Part shown: piece after piece, positions 43,646-52,749 of the stretch
Layout of the letters: each line of letters starts with the position of its first letter
Position numbering within the stretch: the first letter of the stretch is position 1
Assembly: GCF_038957035.1 (NCBI RefSeq)
Contig: NZ_CP152412.1
Coordinates: forward strand, 1,112,501 to 1,176,500
DNA: 64,000 nucleotides
Source: Bradyrhizobium sp. B097
Lineage (GTDB): Bacteria > Pseudomonadota > Alphaproteobacteria > Rhizobiales > Xanthobacteraceae
Reading direction: 5' to 3'
Program-made: the position numbers and the translations under genes
Notes under the pieces: model-generated
Database searches by the model: none
What the model saw: only the letters and a program-made list of their open reading frames with translations
What the model was told of the DNA's origin: nothing

Positions 43646-44617
43646 GTGAAGAAGGTAGCATTTGCGCTGGGTCTTCTTTCCGCGATCGCCTCGACTTCAA
43701 CGCCGTCGGCCCAGGATCTTCCCAAAGTATCGATCGTCGTGTTCGGCGCGCCGTCGCTCGGCGCATTCCTGCCGCCCGTAATCAAGGCGCAGAAGCTGGA
43801 CGAGAAGAACGGAATCTCGATCAAGTTCGAGGAGCGTACGCCCGACGCCTACACGGCGCAGTTCAATTCGGGCGAGTTCCAGGTCGGGGGAAGTGCGGCG
43901 CTGCTGACGGTCGGCCTTGCCGATGTCCGCGGGGTGAAGGTCACTTACCTCTTCAACCTGTTCGATTTCTGGGGTGCAGTGGTGACCTCACGGCCGGACA
44001 TCAAGTCGCTCAAGGACGTGGAAGGCAAGGACCTCGCCGCTGCAAAGGGCACCACTAACTATGTGATGTTCGACTGGTTTGCGCGGCAGCTCGGGGTCGA
44101 TACCGCGAAGCTGTCCGTCGTCAACACGGCTACGCCCGGTCTGGTGGGCTATGCGCTTGCTGACCGGGCGACCGCCGTTCAGCTCTGGGAGCCGGCCTAT
44201 ACCACGCTGCACGCTAAGAAGCCGGGCATCAGGACGCTCGACCTCAATATCCCGGAAAGCTGGAAGAAAGTGTCCGGCAGCACGAGCATCCCCTATCTCG
44301 GCGTTGCCGCGCATGTGTCGTGGGCGGAGAAGAACAAGGAACTCATCCCGAAACTCTATGCAGCCTACAGGCAAGCCGCGGAATGGGTTGCTGCAAATCC
44401 CGACGAAGCGGCAAAGCTAATCGCCGGCAAGGGGACCGACGACGACCGGAAGGCCATTTCGGAGCTCATTCGCGCGAACGATCGTTTGGGTATGAATGTC
44501 CGGACGGCGGCCGAGGTCAGTAAGGAGATCAATGCGGTCTACGCCGCAGGCAAGTCCATCGCGTTCCTTCCCTCCGATCCCGCCGCCTCCACCATCTATC
44601 AAGGGGCGATGAAATGA
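43646..44617 (+). CDS. ABC transporter substrate-binding protein (NitT/TauT, SsuA-like)
   Basis: 323-residue periplasmic protein. A GTG start at 43646 follows GGAGGAGGAAG. The signal peptide is VKKVAFALGLLSAIASTSTP, cleavage near SAQ-D. The mature region PKVSIVVFGAPSLGAFLPP and GNSGEFQVGG-like FNSGEFQVGGSAALLTVGL, KDLAAAKGTTNYVMFDWF, and QLWEPAYTTLHAKK match the NMT1/SsuA-type fold. It captures the pathway substrate for the permease and ATPase encoded next; they overlap by ATGA. This class carries sulfonates, nitrate and aromatic or pyrimidine-like compounds. Confidence 0.9.
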   Translation: MKKVAFALGLLSAIASTSTPSAQDLPKVSIVVFGAPSLGAFLPPVIKAQKLDEKNGISIKFEERTPDAYTAQFNSGEFQVGGSAALLTVGLADVRGVKVTYLFNLFDFWGAVVTSRPDIKSLKDVEGKDLAAAKGTTNYVMFDWFARQLGVDTAKLSVVNTATPGLVGYALADRATAVQLWEPAYTTLHAKKPGIRTLDLNIPESWKKVSGSTSIPYLGVAAHVSWAEKNKELIPKLYAAYRQAAEWVAANPDEAAKLIAGKGTDDDRKAISELIRANDRLGMNVRTAAEVSKEINAVYAAGKSIAFLPSDPAASTIYQGAMK

Positions 44618-45423
44618 CGGCCACGCGATACGAGAATTCTGCGGCGGCGCGATTCGGCTTGTCGGTCATCCGTGGTGCGGCGTCGTACATTGTACCGTTC
44701 GTGGTCGTTGCCGGCGTCTGGCAGTTCGCCGCGCTGTTCTTTCCGCCATTCCTGTTCCCCTCGCTCGTCGACGTGTTCTGGCGCTTCGTCGGCATCGTCA
44801 CCGATTGGGCTCAGTTCGCGGACGTTCTCGCCACCGTGCTCCGCATCCTCGCTGGGCTCGCCGGCGCCTTTCTGGTTGGCGCGTTGCTTGCCGTGATGAT
44901 GGCCCGCTCGCGCATGGCCCACGATTTCCTCTCGCCGATCCTCACGCTGTTCCAGGGAATTCCGGCACTGTCGTGGGTCGTGTTCGCGATCATCTGGTTT
45001 CACGGCATTGAGCCGCGCATATTCTTCATCATGGCGATGACGACGCTGCCGGCATTCTCGTTCCAGGTGCTGAGCGCGTTGCAGGCGATGTCCCGCGATC
45101 TCACCGAAATGGTCATGAGCTTTCGCCCGTCGCGCACGAAGCTGTTCACGGCGATGATCATCCCCGCCATCCTCCCCGATGTTCTAACCGCCTGGAAGGT
45201 CAATCTCGGCAACGCCTCACGCGTGGTCGTCGTGGCCGAGTTGGTCGGCGCCACCGGCGGCGTCGGATACCAGCTCCTTCAGCAACAGCAAGTGTTTGAC
45301 ATGGCCGGCGCGTTAGCCTGGACGCTGCAACTCGTGTTCTTCGTGCTGATCGTTCAAGCCATCCTAACACTGATCGAGAGCTCCGTGTTCCGCTATCGGG
45401 CAGTCTCGGAGCGCACGCTATGA
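44614..45423 (+). CDS. ABC transporter permease (NitT/TauT family)
   Basis: 269-residue inner-membrane protein with about six hydrophobic segments. The EAA loop is visible in FSFQVLSALQAMSRDLTEMV and TKLFTAMIIPAILPDVLTAW (about residues 145-190), which contacts the ATPase. VVVVAELVGATGGVGYQLLQ is the standard SsuC-like end motif. ATGA overlaps with both neighbours show a single operon. Confidence 0.92.
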   Translation: MTATRYENSAAARFGLSVIRGAASYIVPFVVVAGVWQFAALFFPPFLFPSLVDVFWRFVGIVTDWAQFADVLATVLRILAGLAGAFLVGALLAVMMARSRMAHDFLSPILTLFQGIPALSWVVFAIIWFHGIEPRIFFIMAMTTLPAFSFQVLSALQAMSRDLTEMVMSFRPSRTKLFTAMIIPAILPDVLTAWKVNLGNASRVVVVAELVGATGGVGYQLLQQQQVFDMAGALAWTLQLVFFVLIVQAILTLIESSVFRYRAVSERTL

Positions 45424-46187
45424 CGAACAGCAACTCCGCACAGATTGCCATCTCTCTCGAGAAGGTCTCGAAGGTATTCGGCAAGAGCAATGCTGCGTCG
45501 TCGTACACGGCCGTCGACAATCTGGACCTCCAAATCGGTGAGGGGCAGATGCTGGCCTTGCTCGGCAAGACCGGGTGCGGCAAGTCTACCATCTTCAACA
45601 TGATTGCCGGATTGACCGCGCCGTCCAAGGGGCGCGTGACCGTCGATGGCCACGATCCCTTCAGAGAGTTCGAAGCATTCCGCGGTAAGATGGCGATCGT
45701 GTTCCAGGGCGATCGTTTGCTCCCGTGGCGAACGGCGATCCAGAACGTCGAGCTTGGGCTCGAAATACTCGGGAAGACCGTCGATGAGCGCAGGGCGATC
45801 GCGCAGCGCTGGCTGGAGACGCTTGGGCTTCGCGGCCACGAGCACGATTATCCGCACGCCTTGTCGGGAGGAATGCGGCAGCGCGTCGCGATCGCGCGCG
45901 CATTCGCCACCAATGCGAACATCCTGCTGTGCGACGAGCCGTTTTCCGCGCTCGATGAAATGACGGGCCGCAAGCTGCGCGCCGAGTTTGTCAGGTTGGT
46001 CAAGGACAACGGAAAGACCGCGGTGTTCATCACGCATTCGATCAGCGAAGCACTCGCGATCGGCGATCGGATCGTGGTTCTGAAGCGCCCGGCCAATATC
46101 GCAATCGATATCCCTCTGGCAGATCCGGTCGACGCGGACAGCGAAGAGAGTATTCGCGATCAAATTCAACGTGCGCTAGCGGCCTGA
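45420..46187 (+). CDS. ABC transporter ATP-binding protein (NitT/TauT family)
   Basis: 255-residue ATPase. Walker A is LLGKTGCGKSTIFNMIAG (about residues 43-60), the Q-loop VFQGDRLLPWRTA, the signature LSGGMRQRVAIARAFA, Walker B ILLCDEPFSALDEMTG, and the H-loop FITHSISEALAIGDR. It is a complete SsuB/TauB-like protein and energises the importer. Its Q-loop has VFQGDRLLPW, as usual for this subfamily. Confidence 0.94.
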   Translation: MTNSNSAQIAISLEKVSKVFGKSNAASSYTAVDNLDLQIGEGQMLALLGKTGCGKSTIFNMIAGLTAPSKGRVTVDGHDPFREFEAFRGKMAIVFQGDRLLPWRTAIQNVELGLEILGKTVDERRAIAQRWLETLGLRGHEHDYPHALSGGMRQRVAIARAFATNANILLCDEPFSALDEMTGRKLRAEFVRLVKDNGKTAVFITHSISEALAIGDRIVVLKRPANIAIDIPLADPVDADSEESIRDQIQRALAA

Positions 46188-46297
46188 CTCACGCCGGCGG
46201 GCAAGATCGCCGTAGCATATGGAAGGCGCAGGTGTGCCTGGGCGAATGCTCTGGGCGGATCGTTGATGCATTGAGGTTCGAAACGAGGAGTTACTGC

Positions 46298-47731
46298 GTG
46301 TATCCGCAAGTTGAATTGTTCATTGACGGGCGGTGGCGTCCGAGCCTGTCCGGCGAGACGATCGCGGTCCTCAACCCCGCCACCGAAGAACGGATCGGGT
46401 CGGTGGCATGCGCTGGGCGGGAGGATCTCGCGTCGGCCGTAGAGGCCGCCGTACACGGGTTCGACGTGTGGCGCAAGACGTCGCCGATGGACCGCTCGCG
46501 AGTCATGCGCGGCGCGGCCGAGCTGTTGCGTCAGAGGATCGAGACGATCGCCCGGTTGATGACGCTGGAGCAGGGCAAGCCGTTGGAAGAGGCGAAAACT
46601 GAACTGCTCGCGTCCGCCGACATTCTCGACTGGTGCGCGGAGGAAACGCGCCGGACCTACGGCCGGATCATCCCAGCGCGCTCCGCGGGCGTGTACAATC
46701 TGGTCGTGAAGGAGCCGGTCGGTCCGGTCGCCGCGTTTACGCCCTGGAATTTTCCCGTGAGCCAGGCGGCTCGCAAGCTGGCCGCGGCGCTGGCCGCCGG
46801 CTGCTCCGTGGTGATCAAACCGCCCGAAGAAACCCCTGCCTCTCCCGCTGAGCTGATCCGCGCCTTTGCCGACGCGGGCCTCCCGGATGGTGTGATCAAT
46901 CTGGTCTACGGCGTTCCATCCGGGATTTCGGAGTACCTGATTGCGCATCCGTCGATCCGGAAGGTCTCGTTTACCGGCTCGACATCGGTCGGGAAAACGC
47001 TCGCCGCCCTCGCTGGAGAACACATGAAGCGCATCACCATGGAGCTGGGCGGTCACGCTCCGGCGATCGTGTTCGCAGATGCGGACGTGAAGGCTGCGGC
47101 CGCAATTCTGGCTCAAGGCAAATATCGCAACGCCGGCCAGGTGTGCATCGCGCCGACACGGTTTCTGGTGCACGACGCAGTGTTCGACGAATTCGTCGGG
47201 GAGTTCATCGGGCGAACCCAGGCCCTGAAGCTGGGGGACGGGCTCGATGCCGGCGTGACCATCGGGCCGCTTGCGAACAGCCGTCGTCTCGCGGCGCTCA
47301 ACGCGATGCTGGACGATGCGTTCGAATGTGGCGCTGAGATCGCGGTGGGCGGCAGGCGGGGCCGGAATAAGGGCCATTTCTTCGAGCCGACCGTCTTGAT
47401 GAATGTCCCGAAGATCGCGCGTGTCATGAACGAGGAGCCGTTCGGTCCGATATCGACGATTTCGCGCTTTCGAGACTTTGCCGATGCAATGACTGAGGCC
47501 AATCGGTTGCCGTACGGTCTTGCCTCGTATGCGTATACGCGTTCGGTGCAGAATGCGACGGCAGTGGCCCAAGCCATCGAAAGTGGAATGGTCTCAATCA
47601 ATCACTATGGCCTCGGATTGCCAGAGCTTCCATTCGGTGGCGTCAAGGACTCCGGCTATGGGTCCGAAGGCGGCCTCGAGGCCGTCGATGCTTACCTGGT
47701 GAGCAAGTTCGTTTCGCAAGGCCCCCTGTGA
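46298..47731 (+). CDS. NAD(P)-dependent aldehyde dehydrogenase (succinate-semialdehyde dehydrogenase-like)
   Basis: 477-residue enzyme. FTPWNFPVSQAARKLA (about residue 147), catalytic Glu in TMELGGHAPAIVF (about 251), catalytic Cys in NAGQVCIAPTRFLV (about 285), and EEPFGPISTISRF. It starts at a GTG (46298) with GAGGAG eight bases upstream. The gene follows the ABC transporter by 110 bases and is probably the last step of the operon, oxidising an aldehyde product to an acid. The semialdehyde assignment is only by general resemblance. Confidence 0.9.
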   Translation: MYPQVELFIDGRWRPSLSGETIAVLNPATEERIGSVACAGREDLASAVEAAVHGFDVWRKTSPMDRSRVMRGAAELLRQRIETIARLMTLEQGKPLEEAKTELLASADILDWCAEETRRTYGRIIPARSAGVYNLVVKEPVGPVAAFTPWNFPVSQAARKLAAALAAGCSVVIKPPEETPASPAELIRAFADAGLPDGVINLVYGVPSGISEYLIAHPSIRKVSFTGSTSVGKTLAALAGEHMKRITMELGGHAPAIVFADADVKAAAAILAQGKYRNAGQVCIAPTRFLVHDAVFDEFVGEFIGRTQALKLGDGLDAGVTIGPLANSRRLAALNAMLDDAFECGAEIAVGGRRGRNKGHFFEPTVLMNVPKIARVMNEEPFGPISTISRFRDFADAMTEANRLPYGLASYAYTRSVQNATAVAQAIESGMVSINHYGLGLPELPFGGVKDSGYGSEGGLEAVDAYLVSKFVSQGPL

Positions 47732-47886
47732 GACACCATAATCACGGGCCCCGCGACGAGGCGGAATTTGTGCCAAGCCTGCCATCTGCAAGCCTACGCT
47801 GGCGAATGCGGTTGGATCAGCGTGGGCTAACTTGCGACGTTGGAAAATGCGCGACAGCCCGAGACGTTTGAAGGCAGGACCTCCGA

Positions 47887-48789
47887 CTACGAAAGCGGCC
47901 TGCAGTTCTGCCTGCGGGTTGCTAGATCCTCAATCGCACGATACCTAATTATCAGATCGCGTGCTTGGTCTGCGTGCAGCAGCTCAACCATTTTGCCATT
48001 CAGCTGAATGACCCCCCTGCCTGCGTTCTCCGGGCTGTCAAACGCAGCTACTATCGCTTCGGCCCACTCAATCTCAGCAGCAGTAGGGGAATAGACTTCA
48101 TTGCACGAGCCGATCTGCCGTGGGTGGATAAGGGTCTTACCATCAAAACCCAACACGAGACCTTGAATACATTCAGTTTCAAATCTCGCGAGCTCAGTAA
48201 ACTCGTTACAGACGCCGTCCAAAACCGCAAGCCCATATTGCCTCGCAGCGAGAATGGTGGTCGTGAAGATCGGCAGAAATGCCGCACGTTCACGAGTTAT
48301 TTGCGCTCTCATTTCCTTGGCAAGATCGTTGGTTCCAAGTACCAATCCGCTCAGACGGCTGTTGCTTTCCGTCATTGCGATCTCACGCACCGAATTCACC
48401 GCGGCGCAGGTCTCTATCATGATCCAAAGAGCAAGGTCGTCCTTCGCTCTTCGGAGGCCTTCCTCGGTGACTATGATATCCCTAGGGCTACAGACTTTCG
48501 GCACCAAGATCCCTGCCGCATCGGAAGACGCAATCGCTTCGAGGTCGGCCGGTCCCCAAGGGCTGTCCAGCGGATTGCAACGTATCAGGACCTCGCGTTT
48601 ACCAAAGCCGCCTGCCTTGACCGCTTCAATGGCTGTAATGCGAGCAGAGTATTTTGCCTCCGGAGCAACCGCATCTTCAAGATCTAGAATGATGATGTCA
48701 GCTGGAAGAGCTTCGGCTTTCGCGATCGCTTTCGCGTTCGATGCGGGAACGTAGAGCGCACTGCGCCGCGGCCTTGACGGAAGTCGCAT
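47887..48789 (-). CDS. HpcH/HpaI aldolase / citrate lyase beta-like CoA ester lyase
   Basis: 300-residue TIM-barrel enzyme. RRSALYVPASNAKAIAKAEA, DIIILDLEDAVAPEAK (Asp/Glu-rich metal motif, about residues 30-45), MIETCAAVNSVREIA (Glu), and LVLGTNDLAKEMR are the CitE-like signatures; FDGKTLIHPRQIG near residue 222 is also conserved. Members cleave malyl-CoA, citramalyl-CoA or similar 3-hydroxyacyl-CoA esters. The partner acyl-CoA dehydrogenase gene lies directly upstream. The composition is visibly lower in GC than the left of the window. Confidence 0.9.
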   Translation of the reverse strand: MRLPSRPRRSALYVPASNAKAIAKAEALPADIIILDLEDAVAPEAKYSARITAIEAVKAGGFGKREVLIRCNPLDSPWGPADLEAIASSDAAGILVPKVCSPRDIIVTEEGLRRAKDDLALWIMIETCAAVNSVREIAMTESNSRLSGLVLGTNDLAKEMRAQITRERAAFLPIFTTTILAARQYGLAVLDGVCNEFTELARFETECIQGLVLGFDGKTLIHPRQIGSCNEVYSPTAAEIEWAEAIVAAFDSPENAGRGVIQLNGKMVELLHADQARDLIIRYRAIEDLATRRQNCRPLS

Positions 48790-48845
48790 TACAAATCGTC
48801 CTGTTTCAACGGTCGTTCGCTCGGATCAGGTTCCAGTTGGGAAAG

Positions 48846-50012
48846 TTAGTGCCGAGAGGGTCGACCGAGAAGTTGATCCGAGATGATACGAAGCTGAATC
48901 TCGCTCGTTCCCTCGAAGATCTTGGTCAGGCGCGCGTCACGCCAGTATCGCTCGACGGCATAATGCGTCGTATATCCAGCTCCGCCAAGAATTTGCAGTG
49001 CATCGCTGGTGACCCTCTCGGACATCTCCGAGGCGAGGTATTTGACCATCGCAGCTTCAGTATCGCAGCGCTTACCAGTATCGATCTGATCGCAGACGTG
49101 GTACATTAGCTGTCGACAGGCTTCAATCTCAGTTGCCATTCTCGCGATCTTGAAGCGGATTGCTTGAAAGTCCGCGATAGGCTGTCCGAACTGGTTGCGC
49201 TCCTTGGCATAGGCGATTGCGTCCTCAAGTGCTCCTCTGGCAAGGCCAATTGAACGCGCAGCAGTATGTGCGCGCGCACGCTCTAAGCCACGGGCAATCA
49301 TCTGGAAGGCAGCGCCTTCCTGGCCGAGTATCTTGCTTGCTGGCACCCGAATGCCGTCAAACGCGAGCTCCCAGGTTTTCCAACCGAAGTACCCGATCTT
49401 GGGAATCGGGCTTCCGTGAACACCGGAAGGTAACTGGCCCCGCGGTTTTTCCAGCATAAACGCCGTGAGTCCGTCGTGTCGACGCGTCGGATCCTCATTG
49501 ACGCCTGTACGCGCAATGACTGTAATGAAATCCGCACCATCCGCGAAAGTGCACCAGTATTTGTTTCCCGTGATAATGAACTCGTTGCCGTCTCTAACAG
49601 CCCGCGTGCTGATATTGGCGACGTCAGAACCGGCATTTGGCTCCGACATCGCGAAGGCTCCGAGCAACTCTCCGCGTGCAACCCTTGGCATCACTTCGGC
49701 GCGCCATTCCTCGCTCATCGTCTCCATGCCAATCATGGAGTTGCCTCGGGCGATCAGGCTGCCGACACTCATCCACGCTCTAGATAGCTCTTCGGCAACG
49801 AGGCAGTATTCGAACGCGCCAAGTCCGAGACCCCCATATCTCTCATCGACCACAATGCCGAAATAGCCTAGGTCTGCCATCTTTCGTATGAGATCGTCGG
49901 GAATTTCTCCCTTGACCGGATCTAGCTTGTTGGCGACCGGAAGCACCTCGTTCATGGCGAACTCGCGGGCGCTCTGTTGAATCATCACCCGTTCTTCAGT
50001 CATCCATCCCAT
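48846..50012 (-). CDS. Acyl-CoA dehydrogenase family protein
   Basis: 388-residue FAD enzyme. AFAMSEPNAGSDVANISTRA (FAD and substrate binding, about residues 120-140), RNQFGQPIADFQAIRFKIA, and ILGGAGYTTHYAVERYWRDA with KIFEGTSEIQLRIISDQLLG, where E in F-E-G-T-S is the catalytic glutamate (about 369). It oxidises an acyl-CoA at C2-C3. It is co-directional with the CitE-like gene 56 bases downstream, which suggests dehydrogenation and then C-C cleavage after hydration by an enzyme encoded elsewhere. Confidence 0.93.
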   Translation of the reverse strand: MGWMTEERVMIQQSAREFAMNEVLPVANKLDPVKGEIPDDLIRKMADLGYFGIVVDERYGGLGLGAFEYCLVAEELSRAWMSVGSLIARGNSMIGMETMSEEWRAEVMPRVARGELLGAFAMSEPNAGSDVANISTRAVRDGNEFIITGNKYWCTFADGADFITVIARTGVNEDPTRRHDGLTAFMLEKPRGQLPSGVHGSPIPKIGYFGWKTWELAFDGIRVPASKILGQEGAAFQMIARGLERARAHTAARSIGLARGALEDAIAYAKERNQFGQPIADFQAIRFKIARMATEIEACRQLMYHVCDQIDTGKRCDTEAAMVKYLASEMSERVTSDALQILGGAGYTTHYAVERYWRDARLTKIFEGTSEIQLRIISDQLLGRPSRH

Positions 50013-50467
50013 CGGTGCGTCCTCATGTGGTTTTTATTGAGCTCCAACGTTCTGGCTCGCGTTGGAGCATCCCGGGCGATTGTTATTTGATTGCACAAGG
50101 CCAGAACAGGTAGGACCCATTACATCTGTAATGGTGTTGGGATCCAACGCGAGGTTGGACGGCAGAACTGTCGCTCTGAGAATCTTGACCTGAAGAGAAG
50201 AACCAGGTGGCGCCGGTTTACGGGGCGGCCATCGACCGATTCTTGATGTATTGAATACCGACGCCTCAATCGCGCAACGTAGACTGACATCGTCTTGCTA
50301 CACATCGATACGGGTGTATGCCAGTTATCTCCAAGCGGCGCCTCCAGAGGTTGCGGAGGGGGTGGCACAGCAGATTGAGGGTGCAGAGTTTCAATTCATT
50401 CGGGCGCTTCCCCAATGGCGGAGATCTCAATCGGTTCTGACTCGCCCCCGTCTAGTTTTTGACGAGA
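50013..50467. other. 455-base gap without a gene
   Basis: Lies between the acyl-CoA dehydrogenase start and the IclR-family gene end. No supported coding frame, repeat or RNA gene seen; the right side must carry the dehydrogenase promoter. Confidence 0.5.
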
Positions 50468-51286
50468 TCAAACGGACCGGGTGAGTTTTGTAGAAGTTAC
50501 TGGCTGCGCGCTAGCACTATCGTCCAGGGAGGGATTGAGCGTAGGGATCGATTCTAGCGACTTCTTGAAGTCTCGAAGAGCCTCAACGATATCGTCACGC
50601 TTTGCCTCAATTCGTTCCAGCGGAACGCCGGTCCCGACCGCCATTGGCATCAACTCCGATGGCGAGCGAACCGTGACTGCGATCGCACCGAACGTGGGTG
50701 TGATGTCTCCCTGAGTTTGCGCAAATCCACAGCCACGGATCTCGGAGATGATTGCCATGAATTCGCCGTTGGTGAATCGCAGTCGACGTTCGGGTGCCTC
50801 TGCATTGCAGCGATGCAACCAACTGCGGATTTCCTGGTCCGTCATCAACGACATCAACGCTCGCCCGACCGCCGAACCCGTTAGAAGCCTGTAGGTGCCG
50901 CTCTCGGCACGCAGGCTACGCGGCTTCTTCTTGTAGATTCCAAGCAAGTACTGGGCGTATGGTCCGTTCTGAATACCCAGAAACACAGTTTCGTCTACGC
51001 GACGCTGCAGCTCTGCGAGACGAGAGGAGAGTGAACCCGCAGCATCGAACTTACGACTAATCCAGATGCCGAGTAGAGCGACGCGAATCGTCGGCGTATA
51101 TGTTCGACTTCGAACATCATAGCTCACATATCCGAGCTTGCGAAGATTGGCGAGCAACATACTCACGCTCGGTTGCGGAACATGCAACTCGTCCGCGATC
51201 CGCCCAACTGTTAGCGGATGCTGCCGTCGCGAGAACAATTCAAACAGCGCTAGCGTTCGTTCCGCGGATTTGATGGATCGTGTCAT
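50468..51286 (-). CDS. IclR family transcriptional regulator
   Basis: 272-residue regulator. The N-terminal winged helix is HPLTVGRIADELHVPQPSVS (about residues 21-40), followed by an effector domain with RLAELQRRVDETVFLGIQNG, LLTGSAVGRALMSLMTDQEI, and GDITPTFGAIAVTVRSPSEL. The ATG at 51286 (MTRSIKSAERTLALF) is a standard IclR start; the frame runs open to 51385 but without a better ribosome site. It is probably a regulator of the acyl-CoA dehydrogenase/CitE genes downstream. Confidence 0.88.
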   Translation of the reverse strand: MTRSIKSAERTLALFELFSRRQHPLTVGRIADELHVPQPSVSMLLANLRKLGYVSYDVRSRTYTPTIRVALLGIWISRKFDAAGSLSSRLAELQRRVDETVFLGIQNGPYAQYLLGIYKKKPRSLRAESGTYRLLTGSAVGRALMSLMTDQEIRSWLHRCNAEAPERRLRFTNGEFMAIISEIRGCGFAQTQGDITPTFGAIAVTVRSPSELMPMAVGTGVPLERIEAKRDDIVEALRDFKKSLESIPTLNPSLDDSASAQPVTSTKLTRSV

Positions 51287-51755
51287 CCTATGTTCTCGAT
51301 CTGCATCGCTCTTCGAAACCTGTTGGTCGTTGAGCGCAGGTTTGACTTGGGAAAGGATGGATAGTCCGCTTACAAACCATACCAATTGCCCCTCGGCAGC
51401 TGAGTTGCCGTGCGATTTGCATGTTTCATCTTTGAAGCTTGCAAATTTGCTGTCAATGGCATCGGTACCATTCGCTCGATCGGTTTGCGAAAGCGAGCAT
51501 CGAGAAAAATGTCACCGGGATAGCTCGCTGTTGATCCGATTTCCGGCGTCGCGATACCTTGCATTCCCAATGGTCGACTATCCCGGAAATCCGCGGTTCA
51601 GTCCGGTTGCTGCAGCCCGCAATGGCCTTGGTATTCTGCGGCACCCGGCTGTCACCAATCAAGGCGCCAAGTCCGTGGCCGGGCGTGACATTTTGCGGCA
51701 AGTACGCCGAACGTCAGTGCTATGGTGCGCTGCCGCTCAGCTCGATCGCTTTCTG
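51287..51755. other. 469-base gap without a gene
   Basis: Between two regulator genes of the same strand. Short open frames only; no domain recognised. It holds the promoter of the IclR-family gene. Confidence 0.5.
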
Positions 51756-52673
51756 TCATCTCTCAAACTCGAACTTGTGGATCGCATCAATAAGTGCCCG
51801 CAATCCCGCAGAGACATGACGGTGCCCGGGATAATAGAGGCAGACGCCAGGAAAAGCCGGGCACCAATCGTCGAGGACGCGCTCGAGGCTGCCCTCGCGA
51901 AGGGGAGCGGAAACCAGAAAGTCGGGCACGAATGCGATTCCGACACCGTCGATAGCCGCCTCCACCATCAATATCTGATCAGTCAGGGTGAGTAGACCGT
52001 TGACGTTGATCGTTTCGACGACGCCGTGGCGCTCGAACTCCCAGCGGTAGATCGCGCCGCTCTCGAATCGAAAGCGAATGCAATTGTGCCGATACAAATC
52101 CTGGGGAGCTTGCGGCCAACCGCGCGCAGCAAAGTACGTTGGGGAGGCGACCGCGGCGAAACGAGCGGTTTCGGTTAAGCGCACCGCGATCATGTCCTGC
52201 GGCACCGCCTCTGCTAGTCGAATGCCAGCGTCGAAGCCCTCGGCAACGATATCGCCGAGCCGGCCGTCGGTCACGATGTCAAGATGCACCTGCGGGTGAT
52301 CGCGCAGAAATTGTGCGAGTATTGGCCGCAAGATCATGCGGATCGCCACATCGCTGGCATTGATCCGTACTGTGCCGCGCGGCGCGCCCTGAAAGCCCTC
52401 AACTTCCTGCATCGCCTCCGCAACAGACGCAATTGCAGGACGTAGTTTCGTGGCAAGGCGCTGGCCAGCATCCGTCAACGAGACGCTGCGGGTCGTCCGA
52501 TTGAACAGGCGTACGCCAATGCGTTCTTCAAGCTTCTTGATTGAATGGCTGATCGCCGAAGGTGTCACGTCTAGCTCAACGGCGGCGGCACGAAAGCTGC
52601 GGTGAGTTGCTGCCGAAAGGAACACCGTTAGCGCGAATAGGTCGCCACCCTTCAATTGGTGAAAGTCATTCAT
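51756..52673 (-). CDS. LysR family transcriptional regulator
   Basis: 305-residue regulator. The helix-turn-helix is HRSFRAAAVELDVTPSAISH (about residues 23-42), followed by LEERIGVRLFNRTTRSVSLT, of the CrgA/AphB-like branch. The effector domain includes FDAGIRLAEAVPQDMIAVRL and CLYYPGHRHVSAGLRALIDA. ATG at 52673; a GTG at 52691 is an alternative. It is divergent from the dienelactone-hydrolase-like gene by 76 bases, its likely target. Confidence 0.9.
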   Translation of the reverse strand: MNDFHQLKGGDLFALTVFLSAATHRSFRAAAVELDVTPSAISHSIKKLEERIGVRLFNRTTRSVSLTDAGQRLATKLRPAIASVAEAMQEVEGFQGAPRGTVRINASDVAIRMILRPILAQFLRDHPQVHLDIVTDGRLGDIVAEGFDAGIRLAEAVPQDMIAVRLTETARFAAVASPTYFAARGWPQAPQDLYRHNCIRFRFESGAIYRWEFERHGVVETINVNGLLTLTDQILMVEAAIDGVGIAFVPDFLVSAPLREGSLERVLDDWCPAFPGVCLYYPGHRHVSAGLRALIDAIHKFEFER

Positions 52674-52749
52674 CTTGGCATCAAGTTTCACGAGATTGTG
52701 TCAATGATGAGCAATCCCTAGCTTTGTGCAAGCTGAAAGGAGAAGCCTC

